Positions 26,955 through 36,132 of a DNA stretch of 64,000 bases are shown one piece after another. The translations under genes and the position numbers were made by a program. Numbering within the stretch: position 1 is the stretch's first letter; every line of letters starts with the position of its first letter. The notes beneath the pieces were generated by a model, which saw nothing but the letters and a program-made list of their open reading frames with translations, was not told where the DNA came from and did no database searches. The DNA comes from Paenalicyclobacillus macrosporangiidus. Lineage in GTDB: Bacteria; Bacillota; Bacilli; Alicyclobacillales; Alicyclobacillaceae. The stretch spans positions 1-64,000 of the forward strand of contig NZ_FPBV01000001.1 of the NCBI RefSeq assembly GCF_900116805.1, given 5' to 3'.

Positions 26955-26975
26955 TGGCCTGCGGGAGGGATGTGG

Positions 26976-27560
26976 GTGGAGTCGGATCGAGTGACAGCGC
27001 AGATTGGGGCCATCCTGCGGCGATTGCGAAAGGAGCGGGGCTGGACGCTTGACCGCCTGGCGGAGGCCACCGGCGTGAGCAAACCGATGCTCGGCCAGAT
27101 TGAGCGGGGAGAGTCAAATCCGACGGTGGTGACGCTGTGGAAGATTGCGACGGGTCTCGGCGTGCCCTTCTCGGCGTTCCTGCAGCCGCTGGAAGCGCCG
27201 CGGGTGACGGTCGTTCGCCGGGAGGAGCAGCCGGTGGTGGCCGACGACGGCGGGGGGTATGTGGTCCGGAGCCTGTTGGCGATCCGCCATCCGCACGCGG
27301 CTGAGGTGTATGATGTCCACCTGGCCGCCGGGTGCGTGCATGCGGCGGAGGCACACGGGCCCGGGGTGTCGGAGGGGCTGTGGGTGCATCAAGGGGTGCT
27401 CACGCTGATTGCCGGTGAGCACCGGTACACCCTGGAAGAGGGGGACGCCGCGGTGTTTCGCGCGGACTTGGCCCACGTGTACGAAAACGGCGGGGACGGG
27501 ATGTGCGCGTTCACCGTCTTCCTGACGTACGCGCGGGCGGGGGAGAGCCCGCTGCCGTAA
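26976..27560 (+). CDS. XRE-family regulator with C-terminal cupin domain
   Basis: This 194-residue protein has an N-terminal helix-turn-helix (IGAILRRLRKERGWTLDRLAEATGVSKPMLGQIERGESNPTV split over residues 10-50) and a cupin sensor domain (about 95-190: VYDVHLAAGCVHAAEAHGPG, GVLTLIAGEHRYTLEEGDAA, ADLAHVYENGGDG). GTG 26976 follows GGGAGGG by 6 nt; ATG 26970 abuts it. Such regulators often control a divergent transporter, here azlDC, so it probably senses an amino acid or related metabolite through the cupin pocket. The ligand is not evident. Confidence 0.88.
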   Translation: MESDRVTAQIGAILRRLRKERGWTLDRLAEATGVSKPMLGQIERGESNPTVVTLWKIATGLGVPFSAFLQPLEAPRVTVVRREEQPVVADDGGGYVVRSLLAIRHPHAAEVYDVHLAAGCVHAAEAHGPGVSEGLWVHQGVLTLIAGEHRYTLEEGDAAVFRADLAHVYENGGDGMCAFTVFLTYARAGESPLP

Positions 27561-27567
27561 GGCCGCT

Positions 27568-28698
27568 TCAAGACACCAACTGCCGGATGCGTTCGGCGAA
27601 ATCCAACGGCTCCGCGTCTGGAGCGGGACGGCTCGCCTGGCGGGCCTGCGCGCAGAGGGCCAGCGCGGCGTAAAACTGGCGCAGGTGCTGGAGGACCTGG
27701 TACTGCGCCATGTGCCGGCGCAGATCGCTCGGGGCCGGGGTGGCGGGAAGCTGCATGAGCGACAGCTCCGCGCGCCGGAAGGCGGGATCCGCGAGGCCGG
27801 CGTGACACGGCCGCCCGGCGATGACATGGGCCAGCGCCCGTTGGCAGAGGCGCAGGGCCCGGTAGAGGTCCGGGTGCATCCGGTACCCGGAGAGCGGCTG
27901 GAGCGAGCGATGGACGTCGCGCGTGCGCTCCAGCGCCGATTCCAGGGCGGAGAAGATGGCTGTGGGATGGACGGTGGGATCGACCGCCGTGCGGGGGTCA
28001 TAGCGCTGGTCCTCGGCGACGTACGCAGCGAACCGGAATCCTTCCTGGATGCGCTGGCGGACATCGTCAATGCGGGCGCGAAAGTCGGGGTACGCGGTCA
28101 TCATCCCCCGGTCCACGTCCCGGCGAAGGATCTGCCACAGGGTGGTCAGTCCGGCTTCGCACTGGTCGATGAGGTAGCGCACGGTGCCCGTGTGGGACGG
28201 GCGGATGAGCACATTCGCCAGCGTGCCGTAGCCCATGCCGATGGTGACCAGCGCCAGTTGGTTCAGACCGCTCGCGACGGAGGACATCCCGTCGGCCCCC
28301 ATGGTGTTGATGACGATCACGACGGCAATCAGGAGCGACTGCGTCCATCGCCACCGGACGTGCCATCCGAGGACCAGGAGGACGATGAGCCCGATCCACC
28401 ACGCCGGCCGGCCCAGGGCGAGGATGGCGCCCATGCCCACGGCTGCGCCCAGGCCGGCGCTCAGCCACTGGCGGACGCCTTGGCGCAGGGAGCGGTGGAC
28501 GGACGGCTGGACGGCGAGAACGGCGACGACCCCGGCGAACTGCGGGGACATCAGGTGCAGGGCGCGTGCGGTGGCGATGGACAGGGCGATGGCCAAGCAG
28601 GTCTTGACGGTGCGGGGCCCGACCGCGGGGAGGAGCGGGCGCAGGCGGCTGAGGGCGGCAGAATGGATGCGGGAGCCGAAGGCGGACATGGGCATCAT
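27568..28698 (-). CDS. FUSC/aromatic acid exporter family membrane protein
   Basis: This 376-residue protein has about six N-terminal membrane helices (TVKTCLAIALSIATARAL, FAGVVAVLAVQPSVHRSL, LGAAVGMGAILALG, WWIGLIVLLVLGW, SLLIAVVIVINTMG) and then a cytosolic helical domain of about 200 residues. PQFAGVVAVLAVQPSVHRSLRQG and the TLANVLIRP end of the membrane part fit the aromatic acid exporter (DUF939-like) family. It probably expels aromatic or weak acids. It is convergent with the XRE gene and is preceded by three operator-like repeats. Confidence 0.85.
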   Translation of the reverse strand: MMPMSAFGSRIHSAALSRLRPLLPAVGPRTVKTCLAIALSIATARALHLMSPQFAGVVAVLAVQPSVHRSLRQGVRQWLSAGLGAAVGMGAILALGRPAWWIGLIVLLVLGWHVRWRWTQSLLIAVVIVINTMGADGMSSVASGLNQLALVTIGMGYGTLANVLIRPSHTGTVRYLIDQCEAGLTTLWQILRRDVDRGMMTAYPDFRARIDDVRQRIQEGFRFAAYVAEDQRYDPRTAVDPTVHPTAIFSALESALERTRDVHRSLQPLSGYRMHPDLYRALRLCQRALAHVIAGRPCHAGLADPAFRRAELSLMQLPATPAPSDLRRHMAQYQVLQHLRQFYAALALCAQARQASRPAPDAEPLDFAERIRQLVS

Positions 28699-28706
28699 CC
28701 TGTTCC

Positions 28707-28846
28707 TTTGTGTAATGAAATATGACGTAAATCCGGTGCTTCTGAATGGATTTTACGGCGAGGTATCGCGAGTGTCAATGGGGTTGTGTAATCAAAAATA
28801 ACATATCCCCATCCATGGTGCTGTTTGTGTAATGAATTCTAACATA
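28707..28846. repeat. three copies of an operator-like 23-bp repeat
   Basis: The copies are at 28707-28729, 28783-28805 and 28824-28846 and share TTGTGTAATGAA followed by T-A-rich bases and TRACRTA. Each has partial dyad symmetry (TGTAA against TAACA). They lie between the divergent exporter gene and the 76-residue gene, where a MarR- or TetR-type repressor could bind. Confidence 0.75.
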
Positions 28847-28914
28847 CCATCCGCATGTCTCCATTGCATACCCGGCCATCCCGCGGGAGAGGATCATCCT
28901 GGAGGTGATTGTGC

Positions 28915-29145
28915 ATGAAAATGGAAGCTGTGCAGGAGCAACTGCGCGAGTGGGGAGAGCTCATCATCACCACCGCGGCGGGCGAATCGTACGAGATCCA
29001 CCTCGGGGACACCGCGTTTGACGTCGACAAACGACTCATCAAGCTGAGCACGCCGGAAGCGGAATACTTGATTGACGGAGACGCCGTGGAGAACGTGAAA
29101 AAGCATTACGGCCACAAGGTCGATCCGGACGACGTCCACCATTGA
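28915..29145 (+). CDS. small conserved-looking protein of unknown function
   Basis: This 76-residue acidic protein begins MKMEAVQEQLREWGELIITT, 7 nt after GGAGGTG. It is predicted to be mostly beta strands (ITTAAGESYEIHLGDTAFDV, RLIKLSTPEAEYLIDGDAVE) with a C-terminal YGHKVDPDDVHH tail. There is no signal peptide or membrane segment. I do not recognise it. It lies behind the three operator-like repeats, so it may be regulated with the exporter gene on the other strand. Confidence 0.7.
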   Translation: MKMEAVQEQLREWGELIITTAAGESYEIHLGDTAFDVDKRLIKLSTPEAEYLIDGDAVENVKKHYGHKVDPDDVHH

Positions 29146-29218
29146 CCGTGGCGGGCGGGGGCGCGGGGGAGGGGGCGCCACTCCCCCCACGCCGATCGCA
29201 TCGGAACGGGAACGTGGC

Positions 29219-30736
29219 TCAGGGAATGGAAACGGACGGCGGGGCCGCCGCCGACCAGGCGGCGCGCTCGGGGCCGTACGGATCGTCCTCCACATGCGTG
29301 TCCGTCCCGAAGGCGAGCAGCGCCCGCCGCTTCAGGTCGTACGCCGGCCACACGGGTTCCTCCGTTCCATCCGCGGTGTTCGGGTTGCCGGTCTTGGCGA
29401 AGTTGGTCCACGCCCGGTGCATCTGGTCCGCGATGGGCTGCCGGTCCGGCGAATCCCCTGTAAACCGGTCCACGCCCGTCTGATGGAGATTGTTGAACAC
29501 GAACGGGATCTCCATCGCGTGGCACGCCCCGAGCCGGCCGCCGAGGACGGGAGATGCCCAGTCGAACCGGTACATCCACACGGGCGTCCCCTGCTGCACC
29601 AATTTGTCGGCCGTCAGCAGCATCGGCTCGACGAACACGCGGTATGTCACCAGCGGGCTCAGCTTGGCGCCCGCCGTATCCCCCTGTCTGTGCGCGAGGT
29701 AGTAGTTGATCACGCCGTCCGGCAACCTGGGATCCATCCGGCGCAACTGCTGGCGAAGCGTATCCTCGTCCGCCTGGAACCAGCGGTCGTCCTGGGCGAC
29801 GAACAGGTTGTACTCGTCCCGGGTGACGCCGAGGATGACCGGAATGTCCCGCGCGACGCCGTCATCGAGCGCCAGCATCGGGTGCTTCGGCAGGATGCGG
29901 CCGTCCACGACGGGGCCGAACGGCAGCGCCGGTTCGCGCAGGGCGGACGCCGCCTCGACAAATTTCTCCCCGGGCACGGCCAGCAGCGCGTCCGCGTCGC
30001 CCGCCTGGACGCCGAGGGCGGCGAGGTAGCGCTCGGTGATGGCGGAGGCGGTGTCGGGGGTGTGTACGCCGAGAGCGCCCGATCCACTCTGCAGGATGGC
30101 GCGCTGGAACAGTCCGCGGGCGCTGGGCGTGGCGAGCAAGGTGGCGACGCTGCCGGCGCCGGCCGACTCGCCGAAGAGGGTCACCTGGCCGGGATCACCG
30201 CCGAAGGCGGCGATGTTCTCGTTCACCCAGCGCAGGGCGGCCACCTGGTCCTGGATGCCGAGGTTGGCCGACGACGCGAATGCAGGCCCGAAGAGATCCC
30301 CCAGATACAAGAACCCGAGCGCCCCCAACCGGTAGTTGATGGTCACCAGCACCACGCCGTTTTGCGCGAACGAAGTCCCGTCGTACCAATTCACCGAACC
30401 GGATCCGGCCACGTACGCCCCGCCGTGGATCCACACCATCACGGGGTGAGGGCCGTCGTCCTCCGGTGCCCAGATGTTGAGGTACAGGCAGTCCTCGCTC
30501 TCGGGCAGCTTGGCGCGCCCGACGATGTTGGCGATGGCCTGATCCTCGGGTTGGAGGGATGCGGGACCAAAGACGGTGGCGTCGCGCACGCCGTCCCACG
30601 CATCGGGCGGTTCGGGCGGTTGGAATCGCCGTGTGCCCACGGGCGGTTTGGCGAACGGGATGCCCCGCCAGTGCCGCACGCCGCGGGCGGAGAATCCTCG
30701 CACCAAACCGTACTTCGTCTCCACCACATGGTTCAT
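29219..30736 (-). CDS. type-B carboxylesterase
   Basis: This 505-residue alpha/beta hydrolase begins MNHVVETKYGLVRGF after AGGAGG. The catalytic Ser is in FGESAGAGSV (near residue 188), the oxyanion-hole motif is WIHGGAYVAGSGS, and SEDCLYLNIWAPED is the family signature. The Glu/Asp and His (GVTRDEYNLF, LGACHAMEIPFVF) are also visible. It resembles p-nitrobenzyl esterases of Bacillus (PnbA). It should hydrolyse small esters in the cytoplasm; the natural substrate is unknown. Confidence 0.93.
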   Translation of the reverse strand: MNHVVETKYGLVRGFSARGVRHWRGIPFAKPPVGTRRFQPPEPPDAWDGVRDATVFGPASLQPEDQAIANIVGRAKLPESEDCLYLNIWAPEDDGPHPVMVWIHGGAYVAGSGSVNWYDGTSFAQNGVVLVTINYRLGALGFLYLGDLFGPAFASSANLGIQDQVAALRWVNENIAAFGGDPGQVTLFGESAGAGSVATLLATPSARGLFQRAILQSGSGALGVHTPDTASAITERYLAALGVQAGDADALLAVPGEKFVEAASALREPALPFGPVVDGRILPKHPMLALDDGVARDIPVILGVTRDEYNLFVAQDDRWFQADEDTLRQQLRRMDPRLPDGVINYYLAHRQGDTAGAKLSPLVTYRVFVEPMLLTADKLVQQGTPVWMYRFDWASPVLGGRLGACHAMEIPFVFNNLHQTGVDRFTGDSPDRQPIADQMHRAWTNFAKTGNPNTADGTEEPVWPAYDLKRRALLAFGTDTHVEDDPYGPERAAWSAAAPPSVSIP

Positions 30737-30840
30737 GCAGTCCTGCCTCCTCCGTCCTGTCATCCTGTGAACTTCCTACAGATATTTTAGACGGAAAATC
30801 ATTTGGGGAACAGTCTCTTCCTGTTGTCGGGTCGAAATAT

Positions 30841-31638
30841 TCACGCTTCCACTCCGAACGCGTACACGCTGTTGCACAGATTTCCGAATTGGAAGTCGCG
30901 ATGCCACAGCGCGGCGGAAGGCGTATCGGCGGCGGCCCCCATGGCGTACAGCAGCGGCGCGAAGTGCTCCGTGCCCCAGGCTGGGACGGCCTGATGGGCC
31001 CCGGGGGCCAAGCGGCGATAATCAAACAAGGCCTCGAGATCCCAGGCGACAAGGCGGGATTCGAGCCAGGTCTCGAAGGCCAGGGCCCACTCGTCGGGGA
31101 CGCCGTCTTGGCGCGCCCAGTCGAGCGCCGCCAGGTTGTGAACGGTCGCGCCGCTGCCGATGATCAACACGTCATCCGCTCGAAGCGGTGCCAACGCCTG
31201 GCCGATGGCGAATTGTCCGGCGGGTGTCAGGCGCGGGTTGACGGACATCGCCACCACGGGGATGGAGGCGTCCGGATACAGGCGGCGGAGGATGGTCCAG
31301 ACACCGTGATCGAGACCGCGACGGGCATCGAGGTGGCAAGGGACGCCCGCTTCCGCGAGGCGGCTGCGGATGGTTCCGGCGAGCGCGGGCTCGCCCGGGG
31401 CCGGGTACTGGATCTGGTAGAGCTCATCGGGAAAGCCGCCGAAATCATGGATGGTTTCGTAGTTCGGGCTGGCGCTGACAGCCTGCGCCCCGCTCAGCCA
31501 GTGGGCGGTGAACACCACGACGGCCCTAGGGCGCCTCAGCCGGCTCCCGAGGGTGTCGAGAAACCGGCCGTACACACTGTCCTCCACGGCGACCATGGGC
31601 GATCCGTGGGCGATGAACAGGCTTGGGAGAAGGGACAT
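30841..31638 (-). CDS. DODA-type extradiol dioxygenase (LigB superfamily)
   Basis: This 265-residue protein begins MSLLPSLFIAHGSPMVAVED, 8 nt after GGAGGA. The His of FIAHGSP, the His of VVFTAHWLSG, the block LDHGVWTILRRLYPDASIPV and the His in the C-terminal WGTEHFAPLLYA are the expected metal ligands and base of the 4,5-DOPA-extradiol-dioxygenase (YgiD) family. It should open aromatic catechol-type rings with Fe or Zn; the physiological substrate is often unknown. The esterase gene follows about 100 bp downstream on the same strand and may be co-transcribed. Confidence 0.88.
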   Translation of the reverse strand: MSLLPSLFIAHGSPMVAVEDSVYGRFLDTLGSRLRRPRAVVVFTAHWLSGAQAVSASPNYETIHDFGGFPDELYQIQYPAPGEPALAGTIRSRLAEAGVPCHLDARRGLDHGVWTILRRLYPDASIPVVAMSVNPRLTPAGQFAIGQALAPLRADDVLIIGSGATVHNLAALDWARQDGVPDEWALAFETWLESRLVAWDLEALFDYRRLAPGAHQAVPAWGTEHFAPLLYAMGAAADTPSAALWHRDFQFGNLCNSVYAFGVEA

Positions 31639-31667
31639 CCGCGTTTCCTCCATTGTTGTGGCGTTGT

Positions 31668-31693
31668 GCGATCCCGTTCGCCAACGGGATCGC
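31668..31693. promoter_or_regulatory. perfect 11-bp dyad upstream of the dioxygenase gene
   Basis: GCGATCCCGTT (31668-31678), loop CGCC and AACGGGATCGC (31683-31693) form a perfect inverted repeat. It lies in the space between the divergent dioxygenase and M20 peptidase genes, about 30 bp upstream of the former. It could be an operator or a leader hairpin. Confidence 0.7.
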
Positions 31694-31891
31694 GCATGGC
31701 TTGTTGCCGTTCGGCGGGTTGTGTCTGGTCACGGATGCATCACCTCCATGTTACACCAACGGGCGGCTGTCATCTGTCCGGTTGCGCCGCTCCCCGAACC
31801 CGTGGCACACTGGAACCAGTGTTGGAAGTTTGTCCTTCATCGGCATGTCGGCACCGAGCGACAGCCGGCGGGGCACTGAGGAGGCGGCGGC

Positions 31892-33220
31892 ATGGGACAG
31901 GAGAACGTGCAGGAACAGGTGCGGGGTACCGTCCAGGGCACCGCGCCGGATCACGCGCAGGAGAACGACGCGGTGCGGTACATCTCCCGCGAGGTGGCGG
32001 AGGCGGTGGAGCGGCTCAAAGCGGACGCACGGGTGCAGGCGGCCCTGCGGTTCGCCGAGGCGGACCACGAGACGACGGTGGCGGACCAGATCCGGCTGAC
32101 GGAGATTCCGGCGCCGCCTTTTCACGAGGAGGCGCGCGGGCGGGCATTCCGTGCGGACCTGGAGGCCTTGGGCCTGGCGGACATCCGCGTGGACGCGGAG
32201 GGGAACGTGTTCGGCGTGCGACGCGGCACGGGCGACGGCCCGACGGTGTTTGTGAGCGCGCACCTGGACACGGTGTTCCCGGAGGGCACCGACTGCCGGG
32301 TGAGGCGAGAGGACGGCAAGCTGTTCGCGCCGGGGATCGGCGATGACGGGCGCGGGCTGGCGGTGGTGTTGGCGGTCCTGCGGGCGATGAATAGCGCCGG
32401 CCTGGAGACGGTGGGCGACGTATGGTTCGGCGCCACGGTCGGCGAGGAAGGCCTCGGCGATCTGCGCGGGGTGAAGGCGTTCTTCCGCGAAAACGAGGTG
32501 GACGGGTTCATCTCCGTGGAGCCGGACGATCCCGCGCGCACCACGTACCTGGCCACCGGCAGCCACCGCTATCGCATCACCTTCCGCGGCCCAGGCGGGC
32601 ACAGCTTCGGCGCGTTCGGGTTGCCGAGCGCCATCCATGCGATGGGCCGGGCGATTGCGGCCATCGCCGACGTGGAAGTCCCGGCGGATCCGAAGACGAC
32701 GTTCACCGTGGGCACGGTGCGGGGTGGCACATCCGTCAACACCATCGCCGCCGAGGCGGAATTGATGCTGGACATGCGATCCAACGACGAGGCGGCGCTC
32801 TCGGCACTGGAGGCGGAGGTGCTGCGGCGGGTGCACGCCGCCGTGGAGGCGGAGAACCGGCGCTGGGACAGCGACGCCATTACGGTGGAGGTGGTGCAGG
32901 TCGGGGATCGGCCGGCGGGATCGCAGCCGTCGGACGCACCGATTGTGCAGGTTTCGCTGGCGGCGTCGCAGGCGCTCGGCTTCGGGGCGGAACTGGACGG
33001 GCCGAGCAGCACGGACTCGAACGTCCCCATCCATCTCGGGATCCCGGCGGTGACGCTCGGCGGCGGGGGCCGCTGCGGCGGGGTGCACACCGTGCAGGAA
33101 TGGTTCGATCCGACGGACGGCCACCAGGGCGTCCAGCGCGTGCTCTTGACGGTGCTGGGCTTGGTCGGCGTGGCGGGGGTGACGGAGCCGTTGTTGCCCA
33201 GGCGGGGTTCCGGCCGATGA
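31892..33220 (+). CDS. M20 family metallopeptidase (peptidase T-like)
   Basis: This 442-residue protein has the M20 metal sites: SAHLDTVFPEG (His and the catalytic Asp), GIGDDGRGLAVV, and GEEGLGDLRG with the catalytic Glu. A dimerisation domain follows at about 220-330 (GSHRYRITFRGPGGHSFGAFGLPSAIHA). The first 45 residues are a polar extension. It probably cleaves dipeptides, tripeptides or acyl-amino acids in the cytoplasm using two zinc ions. GAGGAGGCGG precedes the ATG. Confidence 0.9.
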   Translation: MGQENVQEQVRGTVQGTAPDHAQENDAVRYISREVAEAVERLKADARVQAALRFAEADHETTVADQIRLTEIPAPPFHEEARGRAFRADLEALGLADIRVDAEGNVFGVRRGTGDGPTVFVSAHLDTVFPEGTDCRVRREDGKLFAPGIGDDGRGLAVVLAVLRAMNSAGLETVGDVWFGATVGEEGLGDLRGVKAFFRENEVDGFISVEPDDPARTTYLATGSHRYRITFRGPGGHSFGAFGLPSAIHAMGRAIAAIADVEVPADPKTTFTVGTVRGGTSVNTIAAEAELMLDMRSNDEAALSALEAEVLRRVHAAVEAENRRWDSDAITVEVVQVGDRPAGSQPSDAPIVQVSLAASQALGFGAELDGPSSTDSNVPIHLGIPAVTLGGGGRCGGVHTVQEWFDPTDGHQGVQRVLLTVLGLVGVAGVTEPLLPRRGSGR

Positions 33221-33329
33221 CCGGGCCCCGCGCACATCCCGAAAAGTCGCTCTTAACTGCCGGGGTTCAGGTCTTTCGAATGCGCTGAAGCACGGTTTGG
33301 CCAGGCGGTGATCCTCGTGTTCTTGGGGG

Positions 33330-33473
33330 TATCCGAACGCAGACATCCTCAACTTTGATACGAGTCCCTTATCCCCCATTCGTTATGAAGACACGGAACA
33401 CTATGTCATTACAAAACAGTTTCTGCTCAATCGGGAAGGAATGTTGAAGACGTTGTTGGAGTCAGAGGATTGA
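33330..33473 (+). pseudogene. C-terminal remnant of an AAA family ATPase
   Basis: The frame reads YPNADILNFD, then PIRYEDTEHYVITKQFLLN and ends LKTLLESED with a TGA. This is the typical last 45-50 residues of predicted AAA/ABC-type ATPases (YEDTEHYxxTxxFL). There is a stop in frame at 33309 and no start. The codons just upstream in another frame read ILVFLG, as expected before YPNA, which suggests a frameshift in the G-run at 33325-33329. The rest of the gene is gone. Confidence 0.65.
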
Positions 33474-33663
33474 AGAAAGCGGAGGTGTCAACAAGGAGAT
33501 AGACACTCCGGGGTCCAGGCAGGGTTTCACAGAAATCAACTGGCATGAATCGTAAAGTTCTGGTAGAATATTCACGTGATGTTTTGAATCTGCAGTCTTT
33601 GCATGCGCCATGTCATCTCGCATCTGTTCCGAAGACAGCGCGCATGACCTGGAGGGGGAAACG

Positions 33664-35979
33664 ATGGAACAAGAGTTCAGAAAAGAAAGACGTTTGCCGC
33701 ACCGTCCCAGGCGTTCTGGCGCATCCATCGCCGCCAGCACCGTGGCGGTCACCTTGACCATGGCCTGTGGTGCGCTGCCGGTCTACGCGGCGACTTCGCA
33801 AGTCTCCAGTGGAACCGCGGGCACATCGGGCGCCACGTCGACCTCCGCATCCGCTGCATCCCAGGACGTGACGCAACTCCAGCCGAAATTGTCCCAGCAA
33901 GACGCGCTTGTGGTCGTGGAGAAGCTGTTTTCGCCGTTGGTGGCGAATCTCGGGACACCGACGGTAACTCTGAACCCCGATCCTTTGGTGGCGAACCAAG
34001 TCGTCTACGAGATCGACTGGAACATGATGGCGTTCGCCAACCAGTCGGGCCCTCGCCTCAATCAGAATTACGCGCACGCCACGGTGGATGCGAATACGGG
34101 ACAGGTATTGCAATTCCAAAATACCGGGTCGGCTTGGCAGGAAAAGAACCCCATCCGTCTCGCGGATGCCCAGACGATTGCGGTGGATTGGGTGAAGAAA
34201 CTGGCGCCCAGTCAAGCGAGCAGCGTGGCGCTGGCGGATAAGAGCCAGCTTCAGGGCGGATTTTCCTTTCTGTTTGTCCGGAAAGTCAACGGAATCCTGG
34301 CGCCCTTCGACAGCATGCGCGTACAGTTAGGGACCGACGGACAACTGCAATACTACAATTTCTCGTGGCATGAGGCGACCTTTCCCGCGGCGGGGGAGGC
34401 CAACGTCATTCCCGCCTCCCAAGCGCAGAAGATATATGAATCCCACCTGAAGTTGGCGCTGCGTTACCAGCAGAGGTACACGCCGCAGGGACCAGGGCCG
34501 ATGGAGTTGGTGTACCAGCCCATCGGAAATGCACCGGGTTTCGCGGCCAGTCCACTCCCGGTGATTGATGCAACGACCGGGGAGGAAATTGGGACCGATG
34601 GCAAGCCCGTGACGCCACCGTCCCAAGGGGACGACACGCCTGCGCCCATCGATCCGAACGGTCCGAAAAAATTCCCGGCGCCCTCATCGACGCCGCTCAC
34701 CCAAGATCAAGTCACGGCTCAGGTGGCGAAGCAGTTCGGCCTCGATGGCCCGGATTGGACACTCAGAATGGCACAGCAGCATCGCGGGAACGGCAGTGTG
34801 TTTCCCAATCACGTGATCTGGAGCCTGAGTTACACCAACGCCAAAACGGGGGCCGGTGTGTCTGTGGACGTGGACGGTACGGATGGCGTGATTGTGCGCT
34901 ACAACGCCTACAGCCAGGGCCTGTCGCAATCACCCGCAACGCCCATGTCTGCTGCGCAACTGCAGGCCGCAGCCAATGCGGCGGTGGCCAAGTTGTACCC
35001 CAACCTGACAGGAGCCATTGCCCCTGAACAGACCCAGGTCGTGGGCTATCCACCGAATCAGGCCCCATTCTTTTACGATTTCCTGGTGAACGGGATTCCG
35101 GTGCCGGGACTCCAGTTGACGCTGGACCCCGCCACGGGACAGGTTCAAGGTGTGTCCTTGCAGATCGACCCGTCCACCGAGTTTCCGTCGCCGAGTAAAG
35201 CCCTCTCATTGCAGCGCGCCATGTCGGAGTACGAACAGGCCGCTCCGCTCGTCCTTCAGTACATGTTGCCGCAACAGCCCTCTTCGCCGGACAAGCCCTT
35301 TCCGCTCAACTACGGCAGCACCGCGAAGCTCGTCTATGCCGCGGCTCCGCTCGCGAACGGGATTGGCACACTGAACGCGTTGACAGGGGAGTGGGAACAG
35401 CCGCCGTTCTTGGGGCAGTCCATGGGATCGGGCATCCCCGCGAATCTCACTCCGCAGGCGGCCATCTCTGTCCTCGAGCAGCACGGGATCATCACGAGTG
35501 ATGAGGTGAGCGGTTCCGGTGCGGTGAATCCTTCCGAGACCATGACCCGAGGGCGTTTTATTGCCTGGTTGAGTCGTGCCTACAATATGAACATTGGATC
35601 GGACCCAACGCCCCAGTTCCCTGACGTCACGCCGAGCACGCCGTACGCCAGCGAACTCTCAGAGGCCATTCTGCAGGGATGGATTCACAACCAAGGGCCG
35701 ATTCAACCGCAGGGTGCGCTCACACGGGCGCAAGCTGCGCAGTGGTTGGTCGAATGGATGGGCTGGCAGGGGCCGGCTGCACACCCCGCGTTCTTCAAAG
35801 TGGGATTTAGCGATGCGAAATCCGTGCCGTCATGGGCGCTTGGAGCGGCGGCGATGATGAGCCAGGCCGGGGTGTTGCCATTGCAGAACGGCAAATTCAT
35901 GCCGAATCAAACGCTCACCGTCGGTGAAGCGGCACAGGCGCTGGTTCGGGCGGTGCAGGTGTATCTCTCCAGCAACTGA
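33664..35979 (+). CDS. secreted surface protein with YcdB/YcdC-type repeats and SLH domains
   Basis: This 771-residue protein begins MEQEFRKERRLPHRPRRSG after GGAGGGGG. It has a long signal peptide (hydrophobic IAASTVAVTLTMACGALPV, cleavage near YAA). Two copies of a YcdB/YcdC-like domain cover about 65-250 and 345-545 (NYAHATVDANTGQVLQF; VIWSLSYTNAKTGAGVSVDVD). C-terminal S-layer homology motifs lie at about 595-771 (TRGRFIAWLSRAYNM, FPDVTPSTPYASELSEAI, LTRAQAAQWLVEWMGW). It should be exported and anchored to secondary wall polymer. Its enzymatic role, if any, is unknown. A terminator follows. Confidence 0.88.
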   Translation: MEQEFRKERRLPHRPRRSGASIAASTVAVTLTMACGALPVYAATSQVSSGTAGTSGATSTSASAASQDVTQLQPKLSQQDALVVVEKLFSPLVANLGTPTVTLNPDPLVANQVVYEIDWNMMAFANQSGPRLNQNYAHATVDANTGQVLQFQNTGSAWQEKNPIRLADAQTIAVDWVKKLAPSQASSVALADKSQLQGGFSFLFVRKVNGILAPFDSMRVQLGTDGQLQYYNFSWHEATFPAAGEANVIPASQAQKIYESHLKLALRYQQRYTPQGPGPMELVYQPIGNAPGFAASPLPVIDATTGEEIGTDGKPVTPPSQGDDTPAPIDPNGPKKFPAPSSTPLTQDQVTAQVAKQFGLDGPDWTLRMAQQHRGNGSVFPNHVIWSLSYTNAKTGAGVSVDVDGTDGVIVRYNAYSQGLSQSPATPMSAAQLQAAANAAVAKLYPNLTGAIAPEQTQVVGYPPNQAPFFYDFLVNGIPVPGLQLTLDPATGQVQGVSLQIDPSTEFPSPSKALSLQRAMSEYEQAAPLVLQYMLPQQPSSPDKPFPLNYGSTAKLVYAAAPLANGIGTLNALTGEWEQPPFLGQSMGSGIPANLTPQAAISVLEQHGIITSDEVSGSGAVNPSETMTRGRFIAWLSRAYNMNIGSDPTPQFPDVTPSTPYASELSEAILQGWIHNQGPIQPQGALTRAQAAQWLVEWMGWQGPAAHPAFFKVGFSDAKSVPSWALGAAAMMSQAGVLPLQNGKFMPNQTLTVGEAAQALVRAVQVYLSSN

Positions 35980-36058
35980 TGACAGGACAGAGGAAGCATC
36001 CAGGCATCGCGTGACGGATGCCCCGCGGCGGGTGTCACGCGGTTCAATCCGACAGAGA

Positions 36059-36083
36059 GGGGCTGGCGCACCAGCCCCTTTTT
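36059..36083 (+). terminator. rho-independent terminator
   Basis: GGGGCTGG (36059-36066), loop CGCA and CCAGCCCC (36071-36078) are followed by TTTTT. It ends the surface-protein transcript. Confidence 0.92.
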
Positions 36084-36132
36084 CAATCTCGTTCTCCTGT
36101 GCGTCGAGCGCCGGCCTTCGGCTGAGGGTGGA

